A DNA stretch of 64,000 nucleotides, taken from NCBI GenBank assembly GCA_044867925.1, contig JBIOVV010000008.1, forward strand, positions 83,550 to 147,549. Direction: 5' to 3'. Shown here one piece after another: positions 25,495 to 35,815 of this stretch (position 1 is the first letter of the stretch; every line of letters begins with the position of its first letter). Below the pieces are notes generated by a model. The model made no database searches, had not been told where the DNA came from, and saw nothing but the letters and a program-made list of their open reading frames with translations. Both the position numbers and the translations under genes were made by a program. This DNA comes from VRUE01 sp044867925 (GTDB lineage Bacteria; Actinomycetota; Thermoleophilia; Solirubrobacterales; 70-9).

Positions 25495-25989
25495 ATGTTC
25501 GCATCCGTGACGGCGGAAAAAGATGAGCGAGGCTTATTTGGCTTGACAGGCTGCTTGGTCGGGCTTGTGTTGCTGGCGGCCGCAAGCGGCTGCGGCGGCA
25601 CGGGCGCCGGGCCGGAGCCTGGCTCCGAGGCGTCAGCGGTGGAGCGCCCCACCGTTCCCGAGCGACCGAGGAGAGCCGCTGAGACGGTCGAGCCCTCCCA
25701 CTGTCCAGCCGAACTGCCCAGCTGCCGCACGGTCGAGGGGCGGATCACATATGTCGAGCGGGTCGATCCCGACGGCGACGGGGACGCCCACTTCGTCGTC
25801 GTCGATCCGCAGGGGATCACTCTTCCCGGCCTGACCGCGATCGATGTCCGCGCCGGCCTGCGCCCCGATCCGCTGCCCGGGATCGGCGAGCTGATCAGCG
25901 CCGCCGGCCCGGTTCAGACCGGCTCCTACGGCCAGAGCCAGATCCACGCCTTGGAACTGCACGTGGCCGGGCCCGGACCTGACGACTGA
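25495..25989 (+). CDS. Lipoprotein of unknown function
   Basis: 164 residues from ATG at 25495. A hydrophobic segment and lipobox (LLAAASGC, Cys ~32) are followed by an acidic, Pro-rich linker and a ~90-residue domain starting CRTVEGRITYVERVDPDGDGDAHFVVVD, an OB-like pattern. It should be surface anchored. Its stop codon lies inside the left arm of an intergenic palindromic repeat (25984-26033). Confidence 0.68.
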   Translation: MFASVTAEKDERGLFGLTGCLVGLVLLAAASGCGGTGAGPEPGSEASAVERPTVPERPRRAAETVEPSHCPAELPSCRTVEGRITYVERVDPDGDGDAHFVVVDPQGITLPGLTAIDVRAGLRPDPLPGIGELISAAGPVQTGSYGQSQIHALELHVAGPGPDD

Positions 25990-26033
25990 TCGATTTGCCC
26001 CCGAATGCGTGGGTCAATCGTTCAGTCGGAGCC
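25984..26033 (-). repeat. Dispersed palindromic repeat, copy 1
   Basis: Arms GACTGATCGATT (25984-25995) and AATCGTTCAGTC (26016-26027) pair with one mismatch; ggagcc extends the unit to 26033. Read on the minus strand it matches copy 2 at 40068-40116 at about 41 of 50 positions. It lies between two convergent genes. Confidence 0.7.
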
Positions 26034-26039
26034 GAGAGG

Positions 26040-27626
26040 CTAGACCGGGGTACCCGCGGCGGAGAGGCGCTCGTGGACGAAGCGGACCACCGTGGCGCCC
26101 TCGCCGACCGCGGTCGCACAGCGCTTGGTCGAGCCGGCGCGAACGTCGCCGGCGGCGTAGATGCCGGGGACGTTGGTTTCGAGCAGGCCGTCGGCGCCGG
26201 CTTCGGCGCCGGTGAGCACGAACCCCTTGGGGTCGCGGGCGATCGCATCGCCGAGCCAGTCGGTGCAGGGGGTGGCGCCGAGAAAGAGGAAGAGGTAGGA
26301 GAACGGCAGTCGCTCGCCGTCGGTCAGGGTCACCGCCTCGAGCCGTCCATCGTCGCCGTGCAGGGCACTGACTTCGCTGCGGTCGCGGACGGCGACGCCA
26401 TAGCGATCGAGCTCCTCGATCAGGTAGCTGGACATCGTCTCGCCGAGCGCGGCGCGCCGGTGCAGCAGGGTGACGAGGGCGCCGCCGCGGGCCAGCCAGA
26501 CCGCCGCCTGCGCCGCCGAGTTGCCGCCGCCGATCACTCCCACTCGCTGGGCGCCGCAGAGCTGGCCCTCAGGCGGGCCGGCGGCGTAGAAGACGCTAAG
26601 CCCCTCGTAGCTATCGAGGCCGTCGACCGGCAGGCGCCGGTATTCGGCGCCGGTGGAGAGCAGGACCGCCCGCGCGTGGATCTCGTTGCCGTCCTCGAGC
26701 CTGACCAGGTGCCGGTCGCCGCCGGGCTCGAGGGCGCGGGCGCGGTAGGGCGTCGCCGTGCGGGCGCCGAACTTGCGCGCCTGGGTGACGGCGCGGCTGG
26801 TCAGCTCGGTGCCGCTGACGCCGGCCGGGAAGCCGAGGTAGTTCTCGATCCGGCGCGAGGTGCCGGCCTGCCCGCCGAGCACGGTGCTCTCGATCACCAG
26901 CGTGTCGAGGCCCTCCGAGGCGCCGTAGACGGCGGCGCCGAGCCCGGCCGGTCCGCCGCCGAGGATGACCAGGTCGACTTCCTCCCGCTGTTCCAGCTCC
27001 AGGCCGATCCCCAGCGCTCGCGAGAGCTGGCCGTTGCTCGGGTTGCGCAGCTCGGTGCCGCCGGGCAGCCGCACGAGGGGAATCTCACTGGGCGCGAATC
27101 CCTCGATCAGCGCCGCCGCCGCCTCGTTCTCCACGGGCGAGGCCCAAGAGTGGGGGAGCCGTCCGCGCCGGGCGAAGTCGAGCAGGCGGCGGGTCTCGCT
27201 CGAGTCGCGCGGGCCGACGATCTCGATCCCGATCCCCTGCTGTCGCTGCAGCGCCTCGCGCCGCTCGATGAATGCGGAGAGCAGCAGGTCGGAGAGCGAG
27301 CCGTCCTCGAAGAGCAGCTTCCGCAGCGCTTCCCGGTCGACCGCGATGTAGCGCAGCGGCTCGGTGACGACCGCGGTGAGGAAGACGGTCTGCCCGGAGA
27401 GCAGGTTCATCTCGCCGAGGAAGCCGGCGTCGCCGTGGCGGACGATCTCTTGGCCGGCCGGGTCGGTGACCGCGATCTCGCCCTCCTGGATGGCGATGAA
27501 CGGGTAGCTCGCGTCGCCGACCTCGAAGAGCTTCTCGCCGACCGTGGCGGTGCGCTCCTCGCCGAGCGCGGCGAGGGTGGCGAGCTGGGAGCTGGAGAGA
27601 ACCCGGCTGGTCGGACCGGAGGCCAT
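26040..27626 (-). CDS. Cyclic-nucleotide-binding domain fused to a thioredoxin-reductase-like flavoprotein
   Basis: 528 residues. The N-terminal ~1-125 is a CNMP/Crp-type sensor (FEVGDASYPFIAIQEGEIAV, GEMNLLSG). The middle ~135-205 is a short region like the N-terminal domain of AhpF-type proteins. The C-terminal ~218-528 is a thioredoxin reductase fold: GGGPAGLGAAVYGASEG (FAD), GVIGGGNSAAQAA (NAD(P)H) and YAAGDVR. The redox CxxC is absent: where CATC-like residues are expected only one Cys occurs (GQLCGAQ). So it may be a ligand-gated flavin oxidase, or reduce another partner. It is cytosolic, transcribed alone, 55 bp from the divergent NhaA gene. Confidence 0.85.
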   Translation of the reverse strand: MASGPTSRVLSSSQLATLAALGEERTATVGEKLFEVGDASYPFIAIQEGEIAVTDPAGQEIVRHGDAGFLGEMNLLSGQTVFLTAVVTEPLRYIAVDREALRKLLFEDGSLSDLLLSAFIERREALQRQQGIGIEIVGPRDSSETRRLLDFARRGRLPHSWASPVENEAAAALIEGFAPSEIPLVRLPGGTELRNPSNGQLSRALGIGLELEQREEVDLVILGGGPAGLGAAVYGASEGLDTLVIESTVLGGQAGTSRRIENYLGFPAGVSGTELTSRAVTQARKFGARTATPYRARALEPGGDRHLVRLEDGNEIHARAVLLSTGAEYRRLPVDGLDSYEGLSVFYAAGPPEGQLCGAQRVGVIGGGNSAAQAAVWLARGGALVTLLHRRAALGETMSSYLIEELDRYGVAVRDRSEVSALHGDDGRLEAVTLTDGERLPFSYLFLFLGATPCTDWLGDAIARDPKGFVLTGAEAGADGLLETNVPGIYAAGDVRAGSTKRCATAVGEGATVVRFVHERLSAAGTPV

Positions 27627-27681
27627 TCGCGGCCAAGCCTAGATGGTCGGGCCCGGCGGCCCAGAATGAAAGGCTAGGCCG

Positions 27682-29568
27682 ATGAGCAGGGCGCGAGTCA
27701 GGTCGGCGTTCAGCGGGCGAACCGCCTGGGCGCGCAGCCTGCAGGCGCCGCTGCGCGACTTCCTCACCACCGAGACCGGCAGCGCCAGCGTGCTGCTCGC
27801 CGCCGCCGTGGCGGCGCTGCTCTGGGCCAACCTCGACCTCTCTTCCTACGACGGCGTCTGGCACACGGAGCTCTCGATCCAGGTCGGGGACTCGGGCATC
27901 TCCCAGAGCCTGCGCGACTGGGTCAACAACGGGCTGATGACGTTCTTCTTCTTCGTCGTCGGGCTCGAGGTGCGCCGCGAGTTCGACGTCGGCGAGCTGC
28001 GCGAGCGCCGCCGCCTCACCCTGCCGGTCTTCGCCGCCCTGGGCGGGATGCTCGTGCCGGTCGCGATCTTCCTCGCCTTTAACGCCGGCGAGCCCTCGGC
28101 CCAGGGCTGGGGGGTGGCGATGTCGACCGACACCGCCTTCGCGCTCGGCATGCTCGCCCTGGTCGGGCCCCGCTTTCCCGACCGCCTGCGCGGCTTCATG
28201 CTGACGATCATCGTCGTCGACGACGTGATCGCGCTGCTGGTCATCGTCGCCGCCTACAGCGGGCCGATCGACCTCGAGCCGCTGCTGATCGCCGCCGGCG
28301 CCTTCGGCCTGATCCTGATCGCCCTCGCCGCGCGGATCCGGCCCGGCCTCGTCTACCTGTTGCTGGCCGCGGTTGCCTGGGTGGCGCTCTTCGAGTCCGG
28401 CGTCGATCCCGTCGTCCTCGGCCTGATGGTCGGCCTGATCACCTGGGCCTACCCGGCCGGGCGCGGCGAGCTGGAGCGGGCGACCGACCTCTTCCGCAGC
28501 TTCCGCGAGCAGCCGACGCCGGAGCTGGCCCGCTCGGCCCGGGCAGGCCTCGACGCCGCCGTCTCGCCCAACGCCCGCCTGCTGAAGCTCTACCACCCCT
28601 GGACCAGCTACGTGATCGTGCCCCTGTTCGCCCTCGCCAACGTCGGCATCGCGATCGACGGCGACTTTCTCGCCGCCGCCTACGCCTCGCCGATCACGCT
28701 GGGGATCATCGTCGCCTACGTGCTCGGCAAGCCGGTCGGGGTGACCGGCGCGGCGCTGCTGGTGACGAAGCTGAGCCGCGGGCGGCTGCGGCCGCCGGTC
28801 GGCTGGGCCGCCACGGCGGGCGGCGGCGCGATCGCCGGGATCGGCTTCACCGTCTCGCTGCTGATCGCCGACCTCGCCTTCCGTGGGATCGAGCTGCGCG
28901 AGGCGAAGCTCGGCGTGCTGAGCGCGGCGCTCTGCGCCTCGCTGCTGACCTGGCTCCTCTTCCGTGCCACCGCGATGCTGCCGCGCCGGGCGCGCATCCG
29001 GGCCCTGCTGGGAACGTCGGAAACGCTGGTCGACCTCGCGGTGCCGGTCGATCCCGCGCGTGACCACCTGCGCGGGCCCCACGATGCTCCGGTCACGGTC
29101 GTCGAGTACGGCGACTTCGAGTGCCCCTATTGCGGCAAGGCCGAGCCGGTGATCCGCGAGCTGCTGGCCGACTTCGTCGACGTCCGCTACGTCTGGCGCC
29201 ACCTGCCCCTCGCCGATGTCCATCCCCGGGCCGAGCTCGCCGCCGAGGCGGCGGAGGCCGCCGCTGCCCAGGGCGCCTTCTGGGAGATGCACGACCTGCT
29301 GCTCGACCACCAGGGCGACCTGAGGCCGCGCGATCTGCACGCCTACGCGGAGCAGCTGGGCCTCGACCTCGAGCGCTACCGCGAGCAGCTGAGCGAGCAC
29401 GCCCACGCCCCGCGCATCGAGGAAGACGTCGACTCCGCCGACATCAGCGGCGTCACCGGCACCCCGACCTTCTTCATCAACGAGCGCCGCCACGACGGCG
29501 CCTACGACATCGAGACGCTCGAGGCCGCGGTGCGAGCGGCGGGCGCCCGCTCCGTCATCGCTTCCTAG
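27682..29568 (+). CDS. nhaA: NhaA Na+/H+ antiporter fused to a DsbA-like thioredoxin domain
   Basis: 628 residues. Residues ~15-410 are NhaA, with the two Asp of the ion site in IIVVDDVIALLVI and ~11-12 transmembrane segments. Residues ~440-625 are a DsbA-type thioredoxin fold with active site FECPYCGK and the cis-Pro region VTGTPTFFIN. NhaA exchanges Na+ for H+ in the membrane; the attached domain would oxidise or sense thiols. The fusion recurs in actinobacteria. Its stop shares a CTAG with the convergent DksA-like gene. Confidence 0.93.
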   Translation: MSRARVRSAFSGRTAWARSLQAPLRDFLTTETGSASVLLAAAVAALLWANLDLSSYDGVWHTELSIQVGDSGISQSLRDWVNNGLMTFFFFVVGLEVRREFDVGELRERRRLTLPVFAALGGMLVPVAIFLAFNAGEPSAQGWGVAMSTDTAFALGMLALVGPRFPDRLRGFMLTIIVVDDVIALLVIVAAYSGPIDLEPLLIAAGAFGLILIALAARIRPGLVYLLLAAVAWVALFESGVDPVVLGLMVGLITWAYPAGRGELERATDLFRSFREQPTPELARSARAGLDAAVSPNARLLKLYHPWTSYVIVPLFALANVGIAIDGDFLAAAYASPITLGIIVAYVLGKPVGVTGAALLVTKLSRGRLRPPVGWAATAGGGAIAGIGFTVSLLIADLAFRGIELREAKLGVLSAALCASLLTWLLFRATAMLPRRARIRALLGTSETLVDLAVPVDPARDHLRGPHDAPVTVVEYGDFECPYCGKAEPVIRELLADFVDVRYVWRHLPLADVHPRAELAAEAAEAAAAQGAFWEMHDLLLDHQGDLRPRDLHAYAEQLGLDLERYREQLSEHAHAPRIEEDVDSADISGVTGTPTFFINERRHDGAYDIETLEAAVRAAGARSVIAS

Positions 29569-29897
29569 CCGCGGTGCTCCTGCTCCTCGACGGTCAGCTC
29601 TGCCGTCGGGAAGGCCTCGAGCCGCTCGTCGGGGATCGGCTCGCCGCTCTGGACCGAGATCCCGTAGGTGCCGGCGCCGAGCCGCACCTCGGCGCGCTGG
29701 ACGTCGGAGAGCTTGCGGCGAAGGTCCTGCAGCCGGCCGGCATCGACCTCGTCCTGATAGAGGCCCTCCGAGTTTGCGTCTCCCGGTTCGACGCGCGAGT
29801 CCCCCTCCTCGGGGCCGCCGCGTTCGATCGCGGCGATCTCCCGCTCGACCTGCTCGCGCTCGCGGTGAAGCAGTTCCCTGGCTCGCTCCGGCTTCAC
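29565..29897 (-). CDS. DksA/TraR-like protein lacking zinc-finger cysteines
   Basis: 110 residues. The N-terminal helical half (RARELLHREREQVEREIAAIE) and the C-terminal GTYGISVQSGEPIPDERLEA followed by PTAEL match the DksA/TraR family, but the four zinc Cys are replaced (ISVQS for ICxxC, VEEQ at the end). DksA proteins bind the RNA polymerase secondary channel. A zinc-free variant may still keep the fold. It is divergent from lon, separated by a perfect-looking operator. Confidence 0.8.
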   Translation of the reverse strand: MKPERARELLHREREQVEREIAAIERGGPEEGDSRVEPGDANSEGLYQDEVDAGRLQDLRRKLSDVQRAEVRLGAGTYGISVQSGEPIPDERLEAFPTAELTVEEQEHRG

Positions 29898-29909
29898 GGC
29901 GGCAACCGT

Positions 29910-29944
29910 AACGCTTTTTGGCTCTCTGGCGACCAGAAAGCGTT
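29910..29944 (+). promoter_or_regulatory. 12-11-12 inverted repeat between dksA-like gene and lon
   Basis: AACGCTTTtTGG (29910-29921) and CCAgAAAGCGTT (29933-29944) pair with one mismatch. A -10 candidate TATCCT lies at 29960-29965, so the right arm covers the -35 region of lon, and the left arm is near the start of the DksA-like gene. A stress-responsive repressor site for one or both genes is inferred. It does not match the HspR HAIR or CIRCE consensus. Confidence 0.5.
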
Positions 29945-29999
29945 GCGGCCGGGCTGCGCTATCCTGTTCGAAGACTAACTACAGAAATTGGACTTAGAT

Positions 30000-32274
<2,275 letters not shown>

Positions 32275-32294
<20 letters not shown>

Positions 32295-32604
32295 CTGCGT
32301 CCCGGTCCCGGCCGAGATGCGGGCGACGGCGACGCTGCTCGAGCGCCGCTGGACGCTGGCGACGATCTACGCCTGCGCCAGCGGCGCCGCCCGCTCCAAC
32401 GAGTTCCGCCAATCCCTCCCCGGCGTCTCGCCGACCACCCTTTCCGAGCGCCTCGAGCAGCTCGAGGCCGCCCAGATCGTCGAGCGCCACCTGGTGCCGG
32501 GCCGCCCCCCGCACACCGAGTACGTCCTCACCCGACAGGGGGAGCAGCTCGCGCGTGCCGTCGCAGGCCTGCTGGAAGAGGGGGTGAAAGGGCCGCGGGC
32601 TTGA
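32275..32604 (+). CDS. HxlR-family transcriptional regulator
   Basis: 109 residues from ATG at 32275, overlapping the end of lon by 20 nt; ATG at 32317 is an alternative. The winged helix is clear: LERRWTLATIYACASGAARSNEFRQSLPGVSPTTLSERLEQLEAAQIVER, then VLTRQGEQLA. Two Cys at the very start (CRSC) could be redox sensors as in HypR/HxlR relatives. It precedes a sugar ABC operon, and a 12-bp palindrome lies between them. Confidence 0.83.
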
Positions 32605-32631
32605 GCTGACGGCGCCGAGCGGTTTGGGTCT

Positions 32632-32643
32632 CCCCATATGGGG
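32632..32643 (+). promoter_or_regulatory. Perfect palindrome CCCCATATGGGG upstream of the sugar ABC operon
   Basis: A 12-bp perfect dyad 41 bp upstream of the substrate-binding protein start and 28 bp after the HxlR stop. It is a good candidate operator for the adjacent HxlR protein or for a LacI-type regulator elsewhere. Confidence 0.45.
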
Positions 32644-32683
32644 TAGCGGAGGTGGCCGGGCATTCCGACCTGGGAGGGATTCG

Positions 32684-33952
32684 ATGTTGAGATATCTGAC
32701 CGCCTTGGCGCTGTGTCTCGGAGCCGTCGGGCTCTCCGCCTGCGGCGGCGGAGACGACGGCGGTGGTGGAGCCTCTGAAGCCAACGCGCTGCGGCCGTCG
32801 GACGCCAAGGGAGCCTCCGGGAACGTCACCTGGTGCATCGGCAAGGACACCAGCGGCGCCTTCAGGACCGCGGTCGACCAGTTCAACCAGCAGAACCCGG
32901 AGCTGGAGGCCGACCTGCTCGAACTCCCCGAAAGCGCCGACATCCAGCGCGAACAGCAGATCCAGCGCCTGCGGGCCGAATCGAGTGAGTGCGACGTGCT
33001 GGGAATGGACGTGATCTGGACCGCTGAGTACGCCGCGTCGGGTTGGCTCTACGACCTCACTCCGGCGGTCGAAGCGCACGAAGAAGAGTTCATCCCCTCG
33101 ACGGTGGAAACCGTCGAGTACGAAGGCAAGAAGTGGGCGCTGCCCTTCAACACCAACGCCGGGTTCCTCTTCTACCGGACGGACGAAGTGCCGCAAGCGC
33201 CGACTACCTGGGAGGCCGTCTACAAGGACGCGGGCGGGAAGAACGGCCTCGTCTATCAGGGCGAACGGTACGAGGGCCTGACGGTCAACTTCCTCGAGCT
33301 CCTCTACAGCGCCGGCGGCGAAGTCCTCGCCGACGACGGGGAAACGGTCGAGATCGACTCCCCGGAGACGCGGGAAGCACTCGAATTCATGGCCGACGGG
33401 ATCGACGAAGGGGCGGTGCCGAAGGCGGTCACCACCTACGAAGAGGAGAGCTCGAGACGGGCCTTCGAGGCCAGCAACGCCACCTTCATGCGCAACTGGC
33501 CCTACGCCTACGCGCTCGGCAAGGAATCGAACATCGCCGACGACTTCGCGGTGACGAAGTTCCCGGGCTTTGCCGGGAACGAAGGCGCGGGCGTCGTGGG
33601 CGGCTACAACCTCGGCATCTCGGCGTACACCGACAACCCCGACGGCTCGCTCGCCTTCGCGGAATTCCTGGTGACGCCGGCCGTGCAGAAGCAGATGTTC
33701 ATCAAGGCCACGCTGCCGGCAACCGCGACCTCGGTCTACAAGGATCCGGAGGTCCAGAAAGAGATTCCGTTCACCACAGAACTGCTGAAAGCGGTCGAAC
33801 AGGCCCAGGCCCGGCCGGTTTCCCCGGTCTACACGGAAATCTCGCAGGCGATTTACGACAACGTCTTCGAAGTCCTCAACGGGAAGCAGTCGCCGGACCA
33901 GGCGACCTCGAAGATGAACTCAGAAATTGAGGATGCGCTGGCGAGGTTCTAG
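32684..33952 (+). CDS. Sugar ABC transporter, extracellular substrate-binding lipoprotein
   Basis: 422 residues from ATG at 32684 with GGGAGGG upstream. Signal and lipobox GAVGLSAC (Cys ~20) lead into a type 2 periplasmic-binding fold of the maltose/trehalose family: YAASGWLYDLTPAVEA, WALPFNTNAGFLFYRTD, GGYNLGISAYTDNPDGSLAFAEFL. It captures an oligosaccharide outside the cell and hands it to the two permeases that follow. The downstream glucosidase suggests an alpha-glucoside such as trehalose or maltose. Confidence 0.9.
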   Translation: MLRYLTALALCLGAVGLSACGGGDDGGGGASEANALRPSDAKGASGNVTWCIGKDTSGAFRTAVDQFNQQNPELEADLLELPESADIQREQQIQRLRAESSECDVLGMDVIWTAEYAASGWLYDLTPAVEAHEEEFIPSTVETVEYEGKKWALPFNTNAGFLFYRTDEVPQAPTTWEAVYKDAGGKNGLVYQGERYEGLTVNFLELLYSAGGEVLADDGETVEIDSPETREALEFMADGIDEGAVPKAVTTYEEESSRRAFEASNATFMRNWPYAYALGKESNIADDFAVTKFPGFAGNEGAGVVGGYNLGISAYTDNPDGSLAFAEFLVTPAVQKQMFIKATLPATATSVYKDPEVQKEIPFTTELLKAVEQAQARPVSPVYTEISQAIYDNVFEVLNGKQSPDQATSKMNSEIEDALARF

Positions 33953-34893
33953 TGGAGGGAAAGGCCGAGGGGCTACGGATTCCCCGCCGCCGGCGGCGCT
34001 CGCTCTTCCAGGGGGAGCGCCGCCTCGGGGCGACGATGGTCGCTCCTTCTCTGGCCGTCATCGCGCTCGTCGCGGCCTATCCGATCTGTTACGCGGTCTG
34101 GCTCTCGCTCAACGAATACAGCGTCATCACCCCGGGCCTCTCGAGGTTCGTCGGGCTCGATAACTACATCGACGCCCTCGGCTCCTCGGACTTCTGGGGC
34201 GCCTGGACGACGACGATCGTCTTCACGGCGATCTCGGTCACCCTTGAGCTGGTCATCGGGCTTGCGATGGCCCTCGTCATGCACGCGGCCTTCCGTGGGC
34301 GGGCGCTGCTGCGGGCGGTGGTGCTCGTGCCGTGGGCGATCCTCACGGTGGTGACCGCGATCACCTGGCGGACGATCTTCGAGCCCGAACTCGGCTTCGT
34401 AAACACGATGCTGGACGCGCTCTCGCTTCCCGGGGGGGACGTCGTCTGGCTCGGCGAGGAAGGCTACGCGCTCGCCGTGATGATCCTCGCCGACGTCTGG
34501 AAGACGTCGCCGTTCATGGCGCTGCTGCTGCTTGCCGGGCTGCAGGGGATCCCCGCTGAGCTGCATGACGCGGCGAAGGTCGACGGGGCCGGCACCTGGC
34601 AGCGGTTCCGCAACATCACCCTGCCGCTCCTGGTCCCGGCGATAACCGTGGCGCTGATCTTCCGCAGTCTGGACGCATTGCGGATCTTCGACCTCCCCTA
34701 CATCCTCACGCGCGGTGCGAACGGGACGGAAACGCTGTCGCTGATCGCGCAAGAGGAACTGGTCACCAACCGCAACACGGGATTCGGCTCGGCGCTCTCG
34801 GTGCTCACCTTCCTCACGGTGATGGGCATCTCGTTCCTCTACATCCGCTTCATGGGCGGCAACATCCGCGCCCTCACCCGGGAGGAGGAGTAA
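33952..34893 (+). CDS. Sugar ABC transporter permease, MalF-like
   Basis: 313 residues from a GTG that shares its first base with the upstream stop codon (TAGTG). Six transmembrane segments are visible after a basic cytosolic tail. The EAA loop that contacts the ATPase is ELHDAAKVDGAGTWQRFRNITLPLL (~202-226). It pairs with the next permease. No ATPase gene is present in the operon; a shared MsiK-type ATPase elsewhere is likely, as is usual in actinobacteria. Confidence 0.9.
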   Translation: MEGKAEGLRIPRRRRRSLFQGERRLGATMVAPSLAVIALVAAYPICYAVWLSLNEYSVITPGLSRFVGLDNYIDALGSSDFWGAWTTTIVFTAISVTLELVIGLAMALVMHAAFRGRALLRAVVLVPWAILTVVTAITWRTIFEPELGFVNTMLDALSLPGGDVVWLGEEGYALAVMILADVWKTSPFMALLLLAGLQGIPAELHDAAKVDGAGTWQRFRNITLPLLVPAITVALIFRSLDALRIFDLPYILTRGANGTETLSLIAQEELVTNRNTGFGSALSVLTFLTVMGISFLYIRFMGGNIRALTREEE

Positions 34894-34896
34894 CCG

Positions 34897-35712
34897 ATGA
34901 GGCGGGCTCTGATCTGGATAGCGGTGGCGGCAATCGTCCTCTTCTGCCTCTTCCCCTTCTACTGGTTGATCAACACCTCGCTGAAGGCCGGCGCCGACCT
35001 CTCCACAGCCAGCCTCCTGCCACCCAGTCCGACGCTCGACAACTACACCTCGATCTTCGAAGACGCCGCCTTCACCAAGGCGCTCCGAAACAGCGCGATC
35101 GTCGCCGGCAGCGTCACCGTCCTCTCGCTGCTGATCGGCTCCTTCGCCGGCTATGCCCTCGCCCGGCTGCACCTGCCGTTCAAGTTCCTGATCCTGGCGA
35201 TCCTGCTCTCGATCTCGACCTTCCCGCCGATCGCGATCGCGGCGCCGGTCTTCGAAATCTGGACCGACATCGGCCTGTACAACACCTACCTCGGCCTGAT
35301 CCTCCCCTCGCTCGCCTTCGGCCTCCCGCTCACGGTGTACATCCTCGCCACCTTCTTCCGCGACATCCCGCGGGAGCTGGAGGAGGCGGCGCTGATCGAC
35401 GGGGCGACTCGCTTTCAGGCCTTTCGCAAGATCGTGATTCCACTCAGCGCCCCCGGCGTCGTGACCGCCGGCCTGCTGGTCTTCATCTTCGCCTGGAACG
35501 AGTTCCTCTTCGCGATCACCCTCACCAGCACGCCCGACCGCCGCCCCGTCCCCGCGGCGATCGCCTTCTTCACCGGTAGCCAGCAGTTCGAGATCCCGCT
35601 GGGGACGATCAGCGCCGCATCGGTCGTCGTCACGGTCCCCCTGATCGCCTTGGTGCTGATATTCCAGCGCCGAATCGTCGCCGGTCTCACCGCCGGCGCC
35701 GTCAAGGGCTGA
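34897..35712 (+). CDS. Sugar ABC transporter permease, MalG-like
   Basis: 271 residues, six transmembrane segments. The EAA loop is ELEEAALIDGATRFQAFRKIVIPL (~161-184). It starts 3 bp after the MalF-like gene. Its TGA stop overlaps the ATG of the glucosidase gene (TGATG) and lies at the left boundary of a 105-bp palindrome. Confidence 0.9.
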   Translation: MRRALIWIAVAAIVLFCLFPFYWLINTSLKAGADLSTASLLPPSPTLDNYTSIFEDAAFTKALRNSAIVAGSVTVLSLLIGSFAGYALARLHLPFKFLILAILLSISTFPPIAIAAPVFEIWTDIGLYNTYLGLILPSLAFGLPLTVYILATFFRDIPRELEEAALIDGATRFQAFRKIVIPLSAPGVVTAGLLVFIFAWNEFLFAITLTSTPDRRPVPAAIAFFTGSQQFEIPLGTISAASVVVTVPLIALVLIFQRRIVAGLTAGAVKG

Positions 35713-35815
35713 TGACGAGGTCCAGGCGTCGCCATGCGGCGTCCTCGGTCGCCCGCATAGCGCTGCTATTCGGGCTCCCTGCGTCCTTGCCTGCCAACGC
35801 CTGGACCTCGTCATC
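35711..35815 (+). repeat. 105-bp palindromic element inserted in frame at the start of the glucosidase gene
   Basis: Perfect 19-bp arms at 35711-35729 and 35797-35815 (gatgacgaggtccaggcgt and its complement). An inner hairpin, gcccgcatagc/gctattcgggc (35751-35761 and 35765-35775, one mismatch), has the same centre, 35763. So the whole unit is one imperfect palindrome. Its length is a multiple of three and it reads open in the frame of the gene, encoding residues ~1-34. Confidence 0.75.
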
